Assembly: GCA_900129675.1 (NCBI GenBank)
Contig: FSRD01000001.1
Location: 4,453,501 to 4,517,500, forward strand
DNA from: Bradyrhizobium erythrophlei
Lineage (GTDB): Bacteria; Pseudomonadota; Alphaproteobacteria; Rhizobiales; Xanthobacteraceae
DNA: 64,000 nt
Direction: 5' to 3'
The position numbers and the translations under genes are program-made. Below, piece by piece: positions 27,393 through 34,240 of this stretch. The notes beneath the pieces were generated by a model that did not search any database, was not told where the DNA came from, and worked only from the letters and a program-made list of their open reading frames with translations. Position 1 is the first letter of the stretch, and every line of letters begins with the position of its first letter.

Positions 27393-28105
27393 CTAACGAA
27401 AGGCGTGGGCAGGCGGCTCTGGAGCTTCAATCGGTGCATCGGCGAACAGATTCGGAAAAAGCTTCTCCCGATAGTCGATGGGAAATGCCACACGGAGTGC
27501 GCTCTTGGGGGGGCCGATTTGAGGAAGCCGATCTTAGTCAGTTTGGACACCGTCGTTCGTGCGGTCCTCTCTGGAACGCGCAGGGCTGCGGCCGCCTCGC
27601 CTCGCTCCAGTTGCCCGAATCTGAACACCGCCGCCGCCAGATCGATGGCGCGCGGCTCCATTCCCAGATGAACGAGCAAATCCTTGTAGCGCTCCTCGAT
27701 CCCGTCGAGTCTGAACACGGCCTTGCTGAAGCGGATCTGGTCGAGCATGACTTTCATGAACCACTCCGAAAACTCAATGAGGGCAGCCTGAGAAAGATTC
27801 CCGCGGCGATCGAGGTCACCACTTCTCGGGCTGTCCGCGGCATTCATGGCCATCTTGTACTCCTGGCGGCCGCGGAGGCCTCGCGCCAAGCCCCGCGAGA
27901 TCGACCACAGACCGCTTCCGCCGATGCCAGCGCGGAGGATCATGGCGTGCGACATCAGCCGGCTGACCCGACCGTTGCCGTCGACGAACGGATCGATGTA
28001 GTTCAACCGATGATGAGCGGCGGGAATGGCGATGATCCGAGCAACGGCATTCGCATCTTTGAGCGCCCGGAGCCAATTCACAAAAGTGTCTGTCTGGCGG
28101 ACCTC
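27393..28105 (-). pseudogene. Fic-domain protein remnant with altered active site
   Basis: Fic proteins transfer AMP or other groups from nucleotides using HPFx[D/E]GNGR. Here the region reads AAHHRLNYIDPFVDGNGRVS, so the catalytic His is Asp. The remaining domain (SRLMSHAMILRAGIG, GLWSISRGLARGL, RGNLSQAALIEFSEWF) and a winged-helix C-terminus (RTTVSKLTKIGFLK) are recognisable. A frame change in the run of seven G at 27507-27513 moves the ending (VAFPIDYREKLFPNLFADAP) to another frame, closing at 27393. The N-terminal ~100 or more residues are missing. Decayed on three counts. Confidence 0.82.
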
Positions 28106-28110
28106 GAGCT

Positions 28111-28128
28111 TGTGTATTCTAATACACA
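28111..28128. promoter_or_regulatory. Perfect palindrome at the fic/toxin junction
   Basis: TGTGTATTCTAATACACA has 8-bp arms and a 2-bp centre. It sits where fic homology ends and may be a relic operator of a toxin-antitoxin operon. No regulator is assigned. Confidence 0.35.
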
Positions 28129-28139
28129 GCGCGACCGGG

Positions 28140-28250
28140 ATACACAACTGACTGAGGGATCCTCATGTCCTTCCACATCCCGAAGCCAGCGACAGGAGGG
28201 GCGACGGCGCCGTCAGCAGCGTCAATCAGGAATTTGGTGCTGCCATCCAT
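28140..28250 (-). pseudogene. Decayed DUF5615-type PIN-like toxin
   Basis: Directly downstream of the DUF433 gene the minus strand reads TKFLIDA and, in a shifted frame, RWLRDVEGHED. In intact DUF5615 toxins these belong to one short N-terminal segment (KFLIDAQLPP…RWL…GHEA). The sequence then stops at the fic junction. DUF433 antitoxins usually pair with DUF5615 toxins, so position and traces agree. Confidence 0.45.
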
Positions 28251-28472
28251 TCAACGTCGCCACTCAATTCCATGAGCTTCGGCCCAACGAATAGCAGCCT
28301 CGATCCCGCCCGGCGGAAGCGTAGGATAGGCTTCGAAAATCCGGTCCAAAGAATGGCCGGCCCGTAAATTCAAGAGGACGGTCTCGACGGGAATACGCGT
28401 TCCCTCGATACAGGGATCGCCGCTCATAACCTCTTCGTCGGAAACCACTTTGACGCGGTCCAAAACGACCAT
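28251..28472 (-). CDS. DUF433-family antitoxin
   Basis: 73 residues from the ATG at 28472, which has AGGAG eight bases upstream (a second ATG at 28478 overlaps that site). The DUF433 core is complete: MSGDPCIEGTRIPVETVLLN, LRAGHSLDRIFEAYPTL, IEAAIRWAEAHG. These are VapB45-like antitoxins and DNA binders. The partner toxin immediately downstream is decayed, leaving an orphan antitoxin. Confidence 0.85.
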   Translation of the reverse strand: MVVLDRVKVVSDEEVMSGDPCIEGTRIPVETVLLNLRAGHSLDRIFEAYPTLPPGGIEAAIRWAEAHGIEWRR

Positions 28473-28659
28473 GACCATTCTCCTGATGACAATTTTATAT
28501 AGTGCCAGTAGCACCAACAAGCCAGCAACGGGACGAAGCCAGGGAGGGAGACGACGCGTGATCACCGACCGCCTGTCGGGAAGTCATTCAAGACGCCGTT
28601 TGCAAGTGCATCGAAGCGGTAGGCGAGGTGACGGAAAGCTCGACGACCAGGATCCCGTC

Positions 28660-28710
28660 TACTTTCCATCAACAATGTTGACGCCGATCCGAGTCCCATT
28701 ACCGCCGCTA
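28660..28710 (-). pseudogene. Tail remnant of a RES-type toxin gene
   Basis: The minus strand reads TRIGVNIVDGK then stop. The intact RES gene at 31804 ends DRIGVNIVGGK, with nearly the same DNA. Only about 15 codons remain, so a second copy of that module once lay here. Confidence 0.4.
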
Positions 28711-28737
28711 GCAGACCGTCTCAGATGAACGAGTAGT

Positions 28738-29118
28738 TCAATCGATTCCGAGCAACGCAGCCAAGCGTTCGCGCACTTCCGTGAGCACGATGTCAGGTGC
28801 TCGTCCGGCATGCTGGATCGGTCGTTTCTCCCAAGAGATGCTGCGGGGTTGGTCGGCCAGTACAACACCACGGAGGCTGGCACTATCGGGCAGCTTGGCC
28901 TCGAAAGGATAGTCGCGCACACGGCTGGTGATTGGGCAGACCACGCAAAGTCCGGCTGCGGCATTGTAGTTGTGCGGCGACAAGACAATTGCCGGTCGTC
29001 GGCCGCTTTGTTCGTGGCCGACCGTGGGGTCAAGATCGATCCAGATGAAATCGCCCGCCTCCGGACAATAGTTACCAGACTTCGTTGCCAACGGGCGGGC
29101 CCCAATCAATCTCTTCAT
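28738..29118 (-). CDS. mazF: MazF/PemK-type endoribonuclease toxin
   Basis: 126 residues. The MazF fold is visible: GDFIWIDLDPTVGHEQSGRR, PAIVLSPHNYNAAAGLCVVC, PITSRVRDYPFEAKLP, VLADQPRSISWEKR. Arg in QSGRRPAIV and the Thr in PITSRV are the usual catalytic residues. The annotated ATG overlaps the antitoxin end by 47 bases; an internal TTG near 29091 could be used instead. It would cleave mRNA when not bound by the antitoxin encoded upstream. Confidence 0.9.
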   Translation of the reverse strand: MKRLIGARPLATKSGNYCPEAGDFIWIDLDPTVGHEQSGRRPAIVLSPHNYNAAAGLCVVCPITSRVRDYPFEAKLPDSASLRGVVLADQPRSISWEKRPIQHAGRAPDIVLTEVRERLAALLGID

Positions 29119-29326
29119 GACGGTTGTCCGGTGTTATGCCGGCAACCAGCTTGTCGAGTGTATAGCGGCGCTTGCGCCGCGGCGACCGCGCGATCTCGAT
29201 CACCAGTTTGCCGTTGCTCACGGTCATTTCCGCGGTTTTGCCGGCGCTGGCACCGATTTCATCGGCAAATGCTTTTGGCACTCGCAGTGCGAGGCTGTTG
29301 CCCCACTTCTGAAATGCCACCTTCAT
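29072..29326 (-). CDS. mazE: MazE-type AbrB antitoxin
   Basis: 84 residues from the ATG at 29326 (GGAGACC upstream). N-terminal SpoVT/AbrB DNA-binding domain: MKVAFQKWGNSLALRVPKAF, ADEIGASAGKTAEMTV. The C-terminus (DKLVAGITPDNRHEEIDWG) is the toxin-binding tail with the DWG ending common to MazE. It is first in the operon and overlaps mazF. A short palindrome lies 13 bases upstream. Confidence 0.9.
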   Translation of the reverse strand: MKVAFQKWGNSLALRVPKAFADEIGASAGKTAEMTVSNGKLVIEIARSPRRKRRYTLDKLVAGITPDNRHEEIDWGPPVGNEVW

Positions 29327-29338
29327 GTTCGGTCTCCG

Positions 29339-29356
29339 ACATTGAAGATACAATGT
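29339..29356. promoter_or_regulatory. Candidate MazE operator
   Basis: ACATTG-AAGATA-CAATGT: 6-bp perfect inverted arms just upstream of mazE. Autoregulation by the antitoxin is typical of the family; binding here is inferred. Confidence 0.4.
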
Positions 29357-29549
29357 AGATACGCGCTCGACGGCAGTTGGTCAATAGGTACACCGACCGC
29401 AGGGCCGGCTAGGTACCAGGCCGGAAAGGCATCGTCGCAAAGGCCGGATCGCGCAAGACGTCGACCTTGAGTTTTGATCTGGCGAGTGATTGGTGGGGGC
29501 CACGCGGCGTGCAGGACTCCTGTGCCCGCGACCCGCCCTCAGTGGTCAC

Positions 29550-30047
29550 CTATCTCGACAGCCGGTTCCCATCGTCGATGAGCGTGAGTCGGGAGGAAGG
29601 AGAATCTCCCCATTGCCAAAGTACGAGGTTTAGCTCGTCGTTCGTTGCGCCAGGCGCAAAACTCCGGACGAACATCGCACGATAGCCTTTCGCAATGAGG
29701 CGTCGAGCGAAAGCTTGAGTCCTTGCCTCTCCGGTTACCTTCATCTGATCTCGCCACGTCTTGTCGGCAAGTGACGCCGCATCCATGCCCTCGGCCGCAA
29801 GCGCCGATTCGTCCCTTGTGTCGAACACGCCATCGATTTCGGCGTCGTAAGAAACGAGGGTCGTCGGCTGGAGGGAGCCGGCTTGATTGGCCTCGCGCAA
29901 TGCTGTCAGGGCTGTGAGCGACGAGTAGAGCGCCGGAACGCCTTTCGGATTGAACCGCCCACCGTAGAGTTCCGCACCTCGGCCTGACAGCGGCTCGCGC
30001 GCATAAATGGGATTAAGGGCGCGAAACAGCGGTCCGCGATAGAGCAT
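29550..30047 (-). CDS. RES-domain toxin (NAD+ phosphorylase type)
   Basis: 165 residues. RES toxins degrade NAD+. The family residues are present: LYRGPLFRALNPIYAREPLS with Arg, GAELYGGRFNPKGVPALYSS with the R…G…Y core, then LTALREA (Glu), and a Ser near the end (RSFAPGATNDELNLVLWQWG). Length is typical. It starts nine bases after the antitoxin stop, forming a standard Xre-RES pair with the gene at 30056. Confidence 0.9.
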   Translation of the reverse strand: MLYRGPLFRALNPIYAREPLSGRGAELYGGRFNPKGVPALYSSLTALTALREANQAGSLQPTTLVSYDAEIDGVFDTRDESALAAEGMDAASLADKTWRDQMKVTGEARTQAFARRLIAKGYRAMFVRSFAPGATNDELNLVLWQWGDSPSSRLTLIDDGNRLSR

Positions 30048-30055
30048 GGGCGATG

Positions 30056-30406
30056 TCAGGCGTGTACACCTGCATCGACTGCGTCGATGTAGTCGAGCAC
30101 TTCGTCGGCGCGCCCGTTGCGCACCAGTTGCATCGCGGTCTGGCCAGAAAAGCCTGGCAAAGGCTCGGAGCGATACCAGGCATAGGCCATGAGCGCGGAA
30201 CCGAAGCGCGGTTCGACCTTGTTAAGAACTTCGACCATCTCCCGAAGCCGCCGCTGGGTCCGGTCGGAGCGCACCCGCTCCTTGCGCTGCACGGCGTCGC
30301 GACCAAGCCCCGCGGTGCGAGCGACTTCCTCGCTCGTCGTCCGCAACGCCTCGGCGATCTTGCGCGGGACGAAAAAACCGTCGTCAGCATATTGAACCAA
30401 GCCCAT
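30056..30406 (-). CDS. Xre/MbcA/ParS-type antitoxin (DUF2384)
   Basis: 116 residues, upstream partner of the RES toxin. An N-terminal helix-turn-helix (IAEALRTTSEEVARTAGLGR, DAVQRKERVRSDRTQRRL) is followed by the DUF2384 toxin-binding domain (LMAYAWYRSEPLPGFSGQTA, MQLVRNGRADEVLDYIDAVD). A palindrome at 30432-30447 upstream is its probable operator. Confidence 0.9.
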   Translation of the reverse strand: MGLVQYADDGFFVPRKIAEALRTTSEEVARTAGLGRDAVQRKERVRSDRTQRRLREMVEVLNKVEPRFGSALMAYAWYRSEPLPGFSGQTAMQLVRNGRADEVLDYIDAVDAGVHA

Positions 30407-30431
30407 CGGAACCTCCGTTTGCGCAGATTAT

Positions 30432-30447
30432 GACGCAATATAGCGTC
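30432..30447. promoter_or_regulatory. Candidate operator of the Xre-RES module
   Basis: GACGC-AATATA-GCGTC, perfect 5-bp arms around an AT-rich centre, 26 bases upstream of the antitoxin ATG. Position suits autorepression. Confidence 0.45.
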
Positions 30448-30637
30448 TAAAATTGTGGCTATCAAGTAAATGGAGGGAAAAGAAGGGCTCCTCGCTGATC
30501 GCGACCGACGGCCCGGGAGAGTTGCCGACGATGCGCCCAAGTGACCAGCGCCGACGATTGATGGATGAGTTCCCGGTGCATTCGCTGGCTCCCGCCCAAG
30601 AGAAATCGGGTGGGGTGGGTGCACCTTGACTGACGAA

Positions 30638-30671
30638 ATATACAGCGTATACAGGGTATACGGAGGTATAC
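30638..30671 (+). promoter_or_regulatory. Four [A/G]TATAC iterons overlapping the RBS of the MNT-HEPN operon
   Basis: ATATAC at 30638, then GTATAC at 30647, 30656 and 30666, spaced 9-10 bp (about one helical turn). The last lies within GGAGGTATAC, overlapping the ribosome binding site of the next gene. The encoded protein carries an N-terminal ribbon-helix-helix-like segment, a class that binds such short iterons, so autoregulation is likely. Confidence 0.6.
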
Positions 30672-30675
30672 AACC

Positions 30676-31113
30676 GTGAGAGAGGTGGTGTCGTTTCGTC
30701 TGGATGCGAAGGCGGCCGAGGCCGCCCGGGTCAGAGCCACAACGAAGGGCAAGAAACTAACGGCCTACCTGGAAGACCTGGTTCTGAGCGACCTGACGGC
30801 CGGACCGAAGTCGCGTCCGACGTTGGTGGAAGTTATTCGGCTGCTTCGCTCCAATCGAGCAGAGCTCGAAAAGATCGGTATCCGGCATGTGGAGATCTTC
30901 GGATCCGTGGCCCGCGGTGAAGATCTGCCGGACAGTGATGTCGACATCCTGGTCGATCTCGATCCTGCCATTGTGCGAGACTTATTCGCATACAGCCGGG
31001 TGCAACGAACGCTCCAGGATCTTGTTGGCCGTCGCGTGGATATTGCGCGGCGAGGTCGGACGCGTCCCGAGTTAGACGTCGAGCTCAACAGGGACGCGGT
31101 CCATGCTTACTAA
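30676..31113 (+). CDS. MntA-type nucleotidyltransferase antitoxin with N-terminal RHH-like segment
   Basis: 145 residues from a GTG at 30676 behind GGAGG. The C-terminal part is a minimal nucleotidyltransferase with the full signature GSVARGEDLPDSDVDILVDL (two Asp for metal, near residues 76-95), which in MntA antitoxins transfers AMP onto the HEPN toxin. The first ~45 residues (VVSFRLDAKAAEAARVRATT, KGKKLTAYLEDLVLS) look like a ribbon-helix-helix DNA-binding domain, absent from the minimal family. Overlaps the next gene by eleven bases. Confidence 0.88.
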   Translation: MREVVSFRLDAKAAEAARVRATTKGKKLTAYLEDLVLSDLTAGPKSRPTLVEVIRLLRSNRAELEKIGIRHVEIFGSVARGEDLPDSDVDILVDLDPAIVRDLFAYSRVQRTLQDLVGRRVDIARRGRTRPELDVELNRDAVHAY

Positions 31114-31483
31114 GCGGCACCGGATCGAGTGCTTACGCGACATCGTGAAATATTGCGATCAGATCGAAGCATTCCTGCGCGGATCCACACGCGAGGCCTT
31201 CGAAGCAGATCTGCGAACCCAGAATGCCGTGCTTTGGTCGCTGCAAATGGTGGGTGAAGCAGCGATTCGTTGGGACAAGGAAGAGAAGCGTCGCGGCGAG
31301 CCGGGACTTATGGAGGGTCGTTACCCTGACGTCCCGTGGCGAGACGTTCGCGGCTTATCGAACGTCGTACGACACGGCTACGACGATATCGATCTCGACA
31401 TCATCTGGACCACGGCCACTGAAGGGATTCGACCGGTCCGAGACGCCGCTAATCAGGAAATAACGAGGTCCGACTCCGATTGA
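31103..31483 (+). CDS. HEPN-domain (HepT-like, DUF86) toxin
   Basis: 126 residues, second gene of the MNT-HEPN pair. HepT toxins are RNases using an RX4-6H motif followed by a Tyr that the antitoxin adenylylates. Here the region reads RGLSNVVRHGYDDID: His and Tyr are kept, but the position five before His, normally Arg (as in LRNxxxHxY), is Ser. The nearest upstream Arg makes RX7H. Other conserved parts (RDIVKYCDQIEAFL, VLWSLQMVGEAA) are normal. Activity may be reduced or the motif shifted. Confidence 0.88.
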   Translation: MLTKRHRIECLRDIVKYCDQIEAFLRGSTREAFEADLRTQNAVLWSLQMVGEAAIRWDKEEKRRGEPGLMEGRYPDVPWRDVRGLSNVVRHGYDDIDLDIIWTTATEGIRPVRDAANQEITRSDSD

Positions 31484-31580
31484 ACGATTGAACAGAAAGG
31501 ACTCAGATCGAAGGCTGTCGTTTCTGGTTGGATCTGAGTCTTGGCAGTAAAACGGGGCACGTTTCTAACCGGTAATTTCA

Positions 31581-31652
31581 CTGCTGAATTCGAGTCCACC
31601 TTGGTTCCATCCGAGTCAGACCGCCGATTTCATTGTTCCATCGAAGTCCAGC
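31581..31652. repeat. IS-end-like repeat, copy A
   Basis: About 72 bp (TTCGAGTCCACCTTGGTTCC, CATCCGAGTCAGACCGCC, ATCGAAGTCCAG) repeated in the same orientation at 33374-33446. It contains short internal sub-repeats of the GAGTCNA type, as at IS21-like ends. It lies just outside the 3' end of the second RES module. Confidence 0.6.
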
Positions 31653-31803
31653 TAAGGGCGGTGAACCTTGCCAGACAGTTGGGCCTCGGATCATCATCGT
31701 GTTGAGATTGGAGCAGGCTGGCGGACGAGGGCCTGGCCAATTCCGGGAGGACGAGGTCGGTTGCGACGGACACGCCGCGGCGCTGATCCGTTCCGTTGTG
31801 CGC

Positions 31804-32496
31804 CTACTTGCCGCCGACAATGTTGACGCCGATCCGGTCGGCGAGGACCAGGAGGTTGGTGTAGACGGAGACATCCGCCAGTACATTGCGTGGACCTGCA
31901 GTTGGCAGGAGATCGGCTGAGGCGACGCGGTCGCCGAAGAGCACGATGGCTATGGCGCGGTCATCCTGTCGAGATATCCAACAGAGCCCCTCGGCATCGG
32001 AACACGCGGCGTGGATGGCCTCGGCCCATTTCCGTGTGTCGGGGTATTTGTCTTTCTCGGTATCGATGAGCTCATTGCGCTGGACGCCGAGCTTTCTGAG
32101 TGCCGTTGTACTGAGATCGACCAGATTGAGATCGCGTTTCGGTGTCACTTGCGAATAGACCTGATCGACTAACTTCTGTTTGTCGAACGTTTTCAATCCC
32201 GCGGCGAACGGCACATCGTGAAACACGGTCTCTATCGCGGCGCAATCGAATGTTGTGCCGCCGTAAAACGTGGGAATGCTCGCACGATCTGAAGCTCTGA
32301 TCGGGCTGAACCGCGCGTTGCCCTTCGGACCCGGATTGAATTCGCTGCTTCCATAGATTTTCAGATGAATGCGATGGATGACCTGGGCCTTCGGCCAGAT
32401 CACAGTCCTCACCAATTTAGCGATGTTGGCGAGCGGCGCCGGCACACGCGACGGCCGCGATGCCGCGCGACTGACCCTGGACTTCCTGTCAGCCAT
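31804..32496 (-). CDS. RES-domain toxin (230-aa subtype)
   Basis: RES-family protein of the longer subtype. Motifs: IHRIHLKIYGSSEFNPGPKG, NARFSPI, PTFYGGTTFDCAAIETVFHD and later CWISRQDDRAIAIVLFGDR. The Arg, Gly-Tyr-type and Glu positions of the RES core are identifiable. The start overlaps the upstream antitoxin stop by eight bases. Expected to act on NAD+ as other RES toxins; this subtype is less studied. Confidence 0.83.
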   Translation of the reverse strand: MADRKSRVSRAASRPSRVPAPLANIAKLVRTVIWPKAQVIHRIHLKIYGSSEFNPGPKGNARFSPIRASDRASIPTFYGGTTFDCAAIETVFHDVPFAAGLKTFDKQKLVDQVYSQVTPKRDLNLVDLSTTALRKLGVQRNELIDTEKDKYPDTRKWAEAIHAACSDAEGLCWISRQDDRAIAIVLFGDRVASADLLPTAGPRNVLADVSVYTNLLVLADRIGVNIVGGK

Positions 32497-33169
32497 GCAG
32501 CACGCCAGCCACCTCGTCCTCCGCCGCAGCGAGGACGCGATCAGGCTGGTCGATCAGCAGGTCTTGCGGCCGCTTCCCGCCAAGGAAGCTGTTGACCGAG
32601 GCGAACCAGTAAGCGAGGCCCCAGTCATCCTTCCGTCCGCGCAACACGCCCAGCACTCTCGCCAGACCCTTGGCCGGCCGATAGCCGGCTGAGGGATCCA
32701 GAGCATAGCCTGGAAAGTAGTCCACGCCGCGATGGCGCACGGCGAAGATCTGCCCGTCCTTCTTCCACTTGTTCGGCTGGGCACTGGGGTTGCTGGCGCT
32801 GAATCCGGCCATCTCGGCGATCTGTACCGCGGTCAGCCAATCACCGCTCTCGAGCGCGGCTTTACGCGCTTCAGCCGTCATGCGCGCCTCGACCAGTTTG
32901 TGGTGGGGAGGCGGGACCTCCGGGACGAGAGCCTCGATGATCGAACGGAACGCTTCCTCCTGGCGGCGCTCAACGACGCTCCGGACGAGCGGCGCGAGAT
33001 TGGCCACAGTACCCGCCAGGGCTCGGGCAGCGGCTTCGCTCCCGTGCTCAAAAGTCAATGCGATCACCTGTTCCGCGCGCAAGCGGCTAAGTCCAGTCCG
33101 CACTTGCTCGGGTGTCCCGGTGAGCGTGCCGACACCCGACAGCTCAGTGGCTTTCTTAGTGGGGGACAT
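32489..33169 (-). CDS. Antitoxin partner of the 230-aa RES toxin
   Basis: 226 residues, upstream of and overlapping the RES gene. The N-terminal half is helical and without a clear family (LRAEQVIALTFEHGSEAAAR). The middle carries a DNA-binding-like segment (DWLTAVQIAEMAGFSASNPS, AQPNKWKKDGQIFAV), and the C-terminus (VLGVLRGRKDDWGLAYWFAS, NSFLGGKRPQDLL) resembles the DUF2384 toxin-binding fold. A strong palindrome lies just upstream. Role is inferred from position and these matches. Confidence 0.72.
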   Translation of the reverse strand: MSPTKKATELSGVGTLTGTPEQVRTGLSRLRAEQVIALTFEHGSEAAARALAGTVANLAPLVRSVVERRQEEAFRSIIEALVPEVPPPHHKLVEARMTAEARKAALESGDWLTAVQIAEMAGFSASNPSAQPNKWKKDGQIFAVRHRGVDYFPGYALDPSAGYRPAKGLARVLGVLRGRKDDWGLAYWFASVNSFLGGKRPQDLLIDQPDRVLAAAEDEVAGVLHG

Positions 33170-33187
33170 AGTCCATCCCCATGTTAG

Positions 33188-33227
33188 ATGATTCGGGTTA
33201 TCCAGATATGGTGATAACCAGAATCAT
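33188..33227. promoter_or_regulatory. Strong operator palindrome of the second RES module
   Basis: ATGATTCGGGTTATC (33188-33202) and GATAACCAGAATCAT (33213-33227): 15-bp arms with one mismatch and a 10-bp spacer, ending 19 bases before the antitoxin start at 33169. The longest palindrome among the toxin-antitoxin modules here. Confidence 0.65.
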
Positions 33228-33373
33228 TTACAAGAGGGATAAGGGCGAAACAAGAGTTTGGAGATCGTGTGGTTCTTGAACCAGGCAACGACATCGGCCT
33301 CGGATGAGGGGTCGGTATCGTTTCGGGTTCGGTCCGACTCTGGACAAAAGCGCAGTAATTTAAAGGAAGTTTT

Positions 33374-33446
33374 CTGCTGCCATTCGAGTCCATTTTGGTT
33401 CCATCGGGGTCAGTGGCCGATCTTTCTGGCTCAATCGGAGTCTAGT
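33374..33446. repeat. IS-end-like repeat, copy B
   Basis: Direct-repeat partner of 31581-31652 (ATTCGAGTCCATTTTGGTTC, ATCGGGGTCAGTGGCCGAT, AATCGGAGTCTAG). The pair brackets the RES/antitoxin module. Confidence 0.6.
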
Positions 33447-33639
33447 CGAACCTTACCGACCTCGACCGGCCTGGCGATTCCTGAAGACGGGCGGCCCCGC
33501 GATGCTGCGCATTATGAACAGAGCACCCGTGCGGGACACGCCCATCCGCCATCATGTCATCCAGTCCTGCAACCAGCCATGCCCTTTGGCACATCGGCGC
33601 CGCGATTCCGACGCACACCGGAGCGGGCTGAAGCGCGCT

Positions 33640-33870
33640 TTACAACGCTTCAGCCACAAGGGCGCCTGGCCGGGCCCTCGCCCGCAGGCGGGACACCGCC
33701 TCGGCCAGCGGAGCGTCGGCCTGTGAGCCGTCGCGTTCGCGCAGGCTCACCCGGCCGTCCCTCATCTCGCGCCCGCCGACGATAGCCATCACCGGCACCG
33801 CCATTTCATGCGCCGCCACGATGCGCCGCGAAAGGGTATCGGCGCCGTCATAGGCAGCGCGCGCAATTCC
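33640..33870 (-). pseudogene. Threonyl-tRNA synthetase C-terminal fragment
   Basis: The minus frame reads GADTLSRRIVAAHEMAVPVM, then AIVGGREMRDGRVSLRERDG and ADAPLAEAVSRLRAR. This is the anticodon-binding end of ThrRS (…VP…VVG.RE…G.VSLR.R…). The catalytic domain is absent, so it is a displaced fragment of a thrS paralogue and not functional. Confidence 0.7.
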
Positions 33871-33931
33871 GCCATCGGTCCTTGAACAAGGATGCACCAG
33901 TGTCTCGCCCGGTTCAGCGAACCGGTGAGAT

Positions 33932-33999
33932 CAGTTCACACGCCATCCTGGGCGGACTTCATTACCAATACGCCCGTGTTTAAGTTTTCGGTACACACA
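33932..33999 (+). mobile_element. Right end of the rve-type IS
   Basis: Reads HAILGGLHYQYARV and stop, followed by GTTTTCGGTACACA, the exact inverse of the left terminal repeat at 931. It defines the right end of the family found at 931, 10931 and 18367. The rest of this copy is gone. Confidence 0.7.
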
Positions 34000-34240
34000 G
34001 GTTCCAGGGCCGATCATGGCATGATGTCTCAATTGCCTTCGAATTCGACCGCCCTTTCCGGCCCGTCCGATGCGGCTCGTCCGGGTGGGCCGGGGGGAAA
34101 GCTGGCCCGCGGCGCTTCCTCATCAGCGGGGTCGCCAGGCGGCGCTGCGAGGATTCACTGTGCCGTACCTGTAGGTCAACAGTAGGATACCTGCACGATA
34201 CAGTGCGATAGTCGCCCTTTCGCACGATGCAAATCGACCC

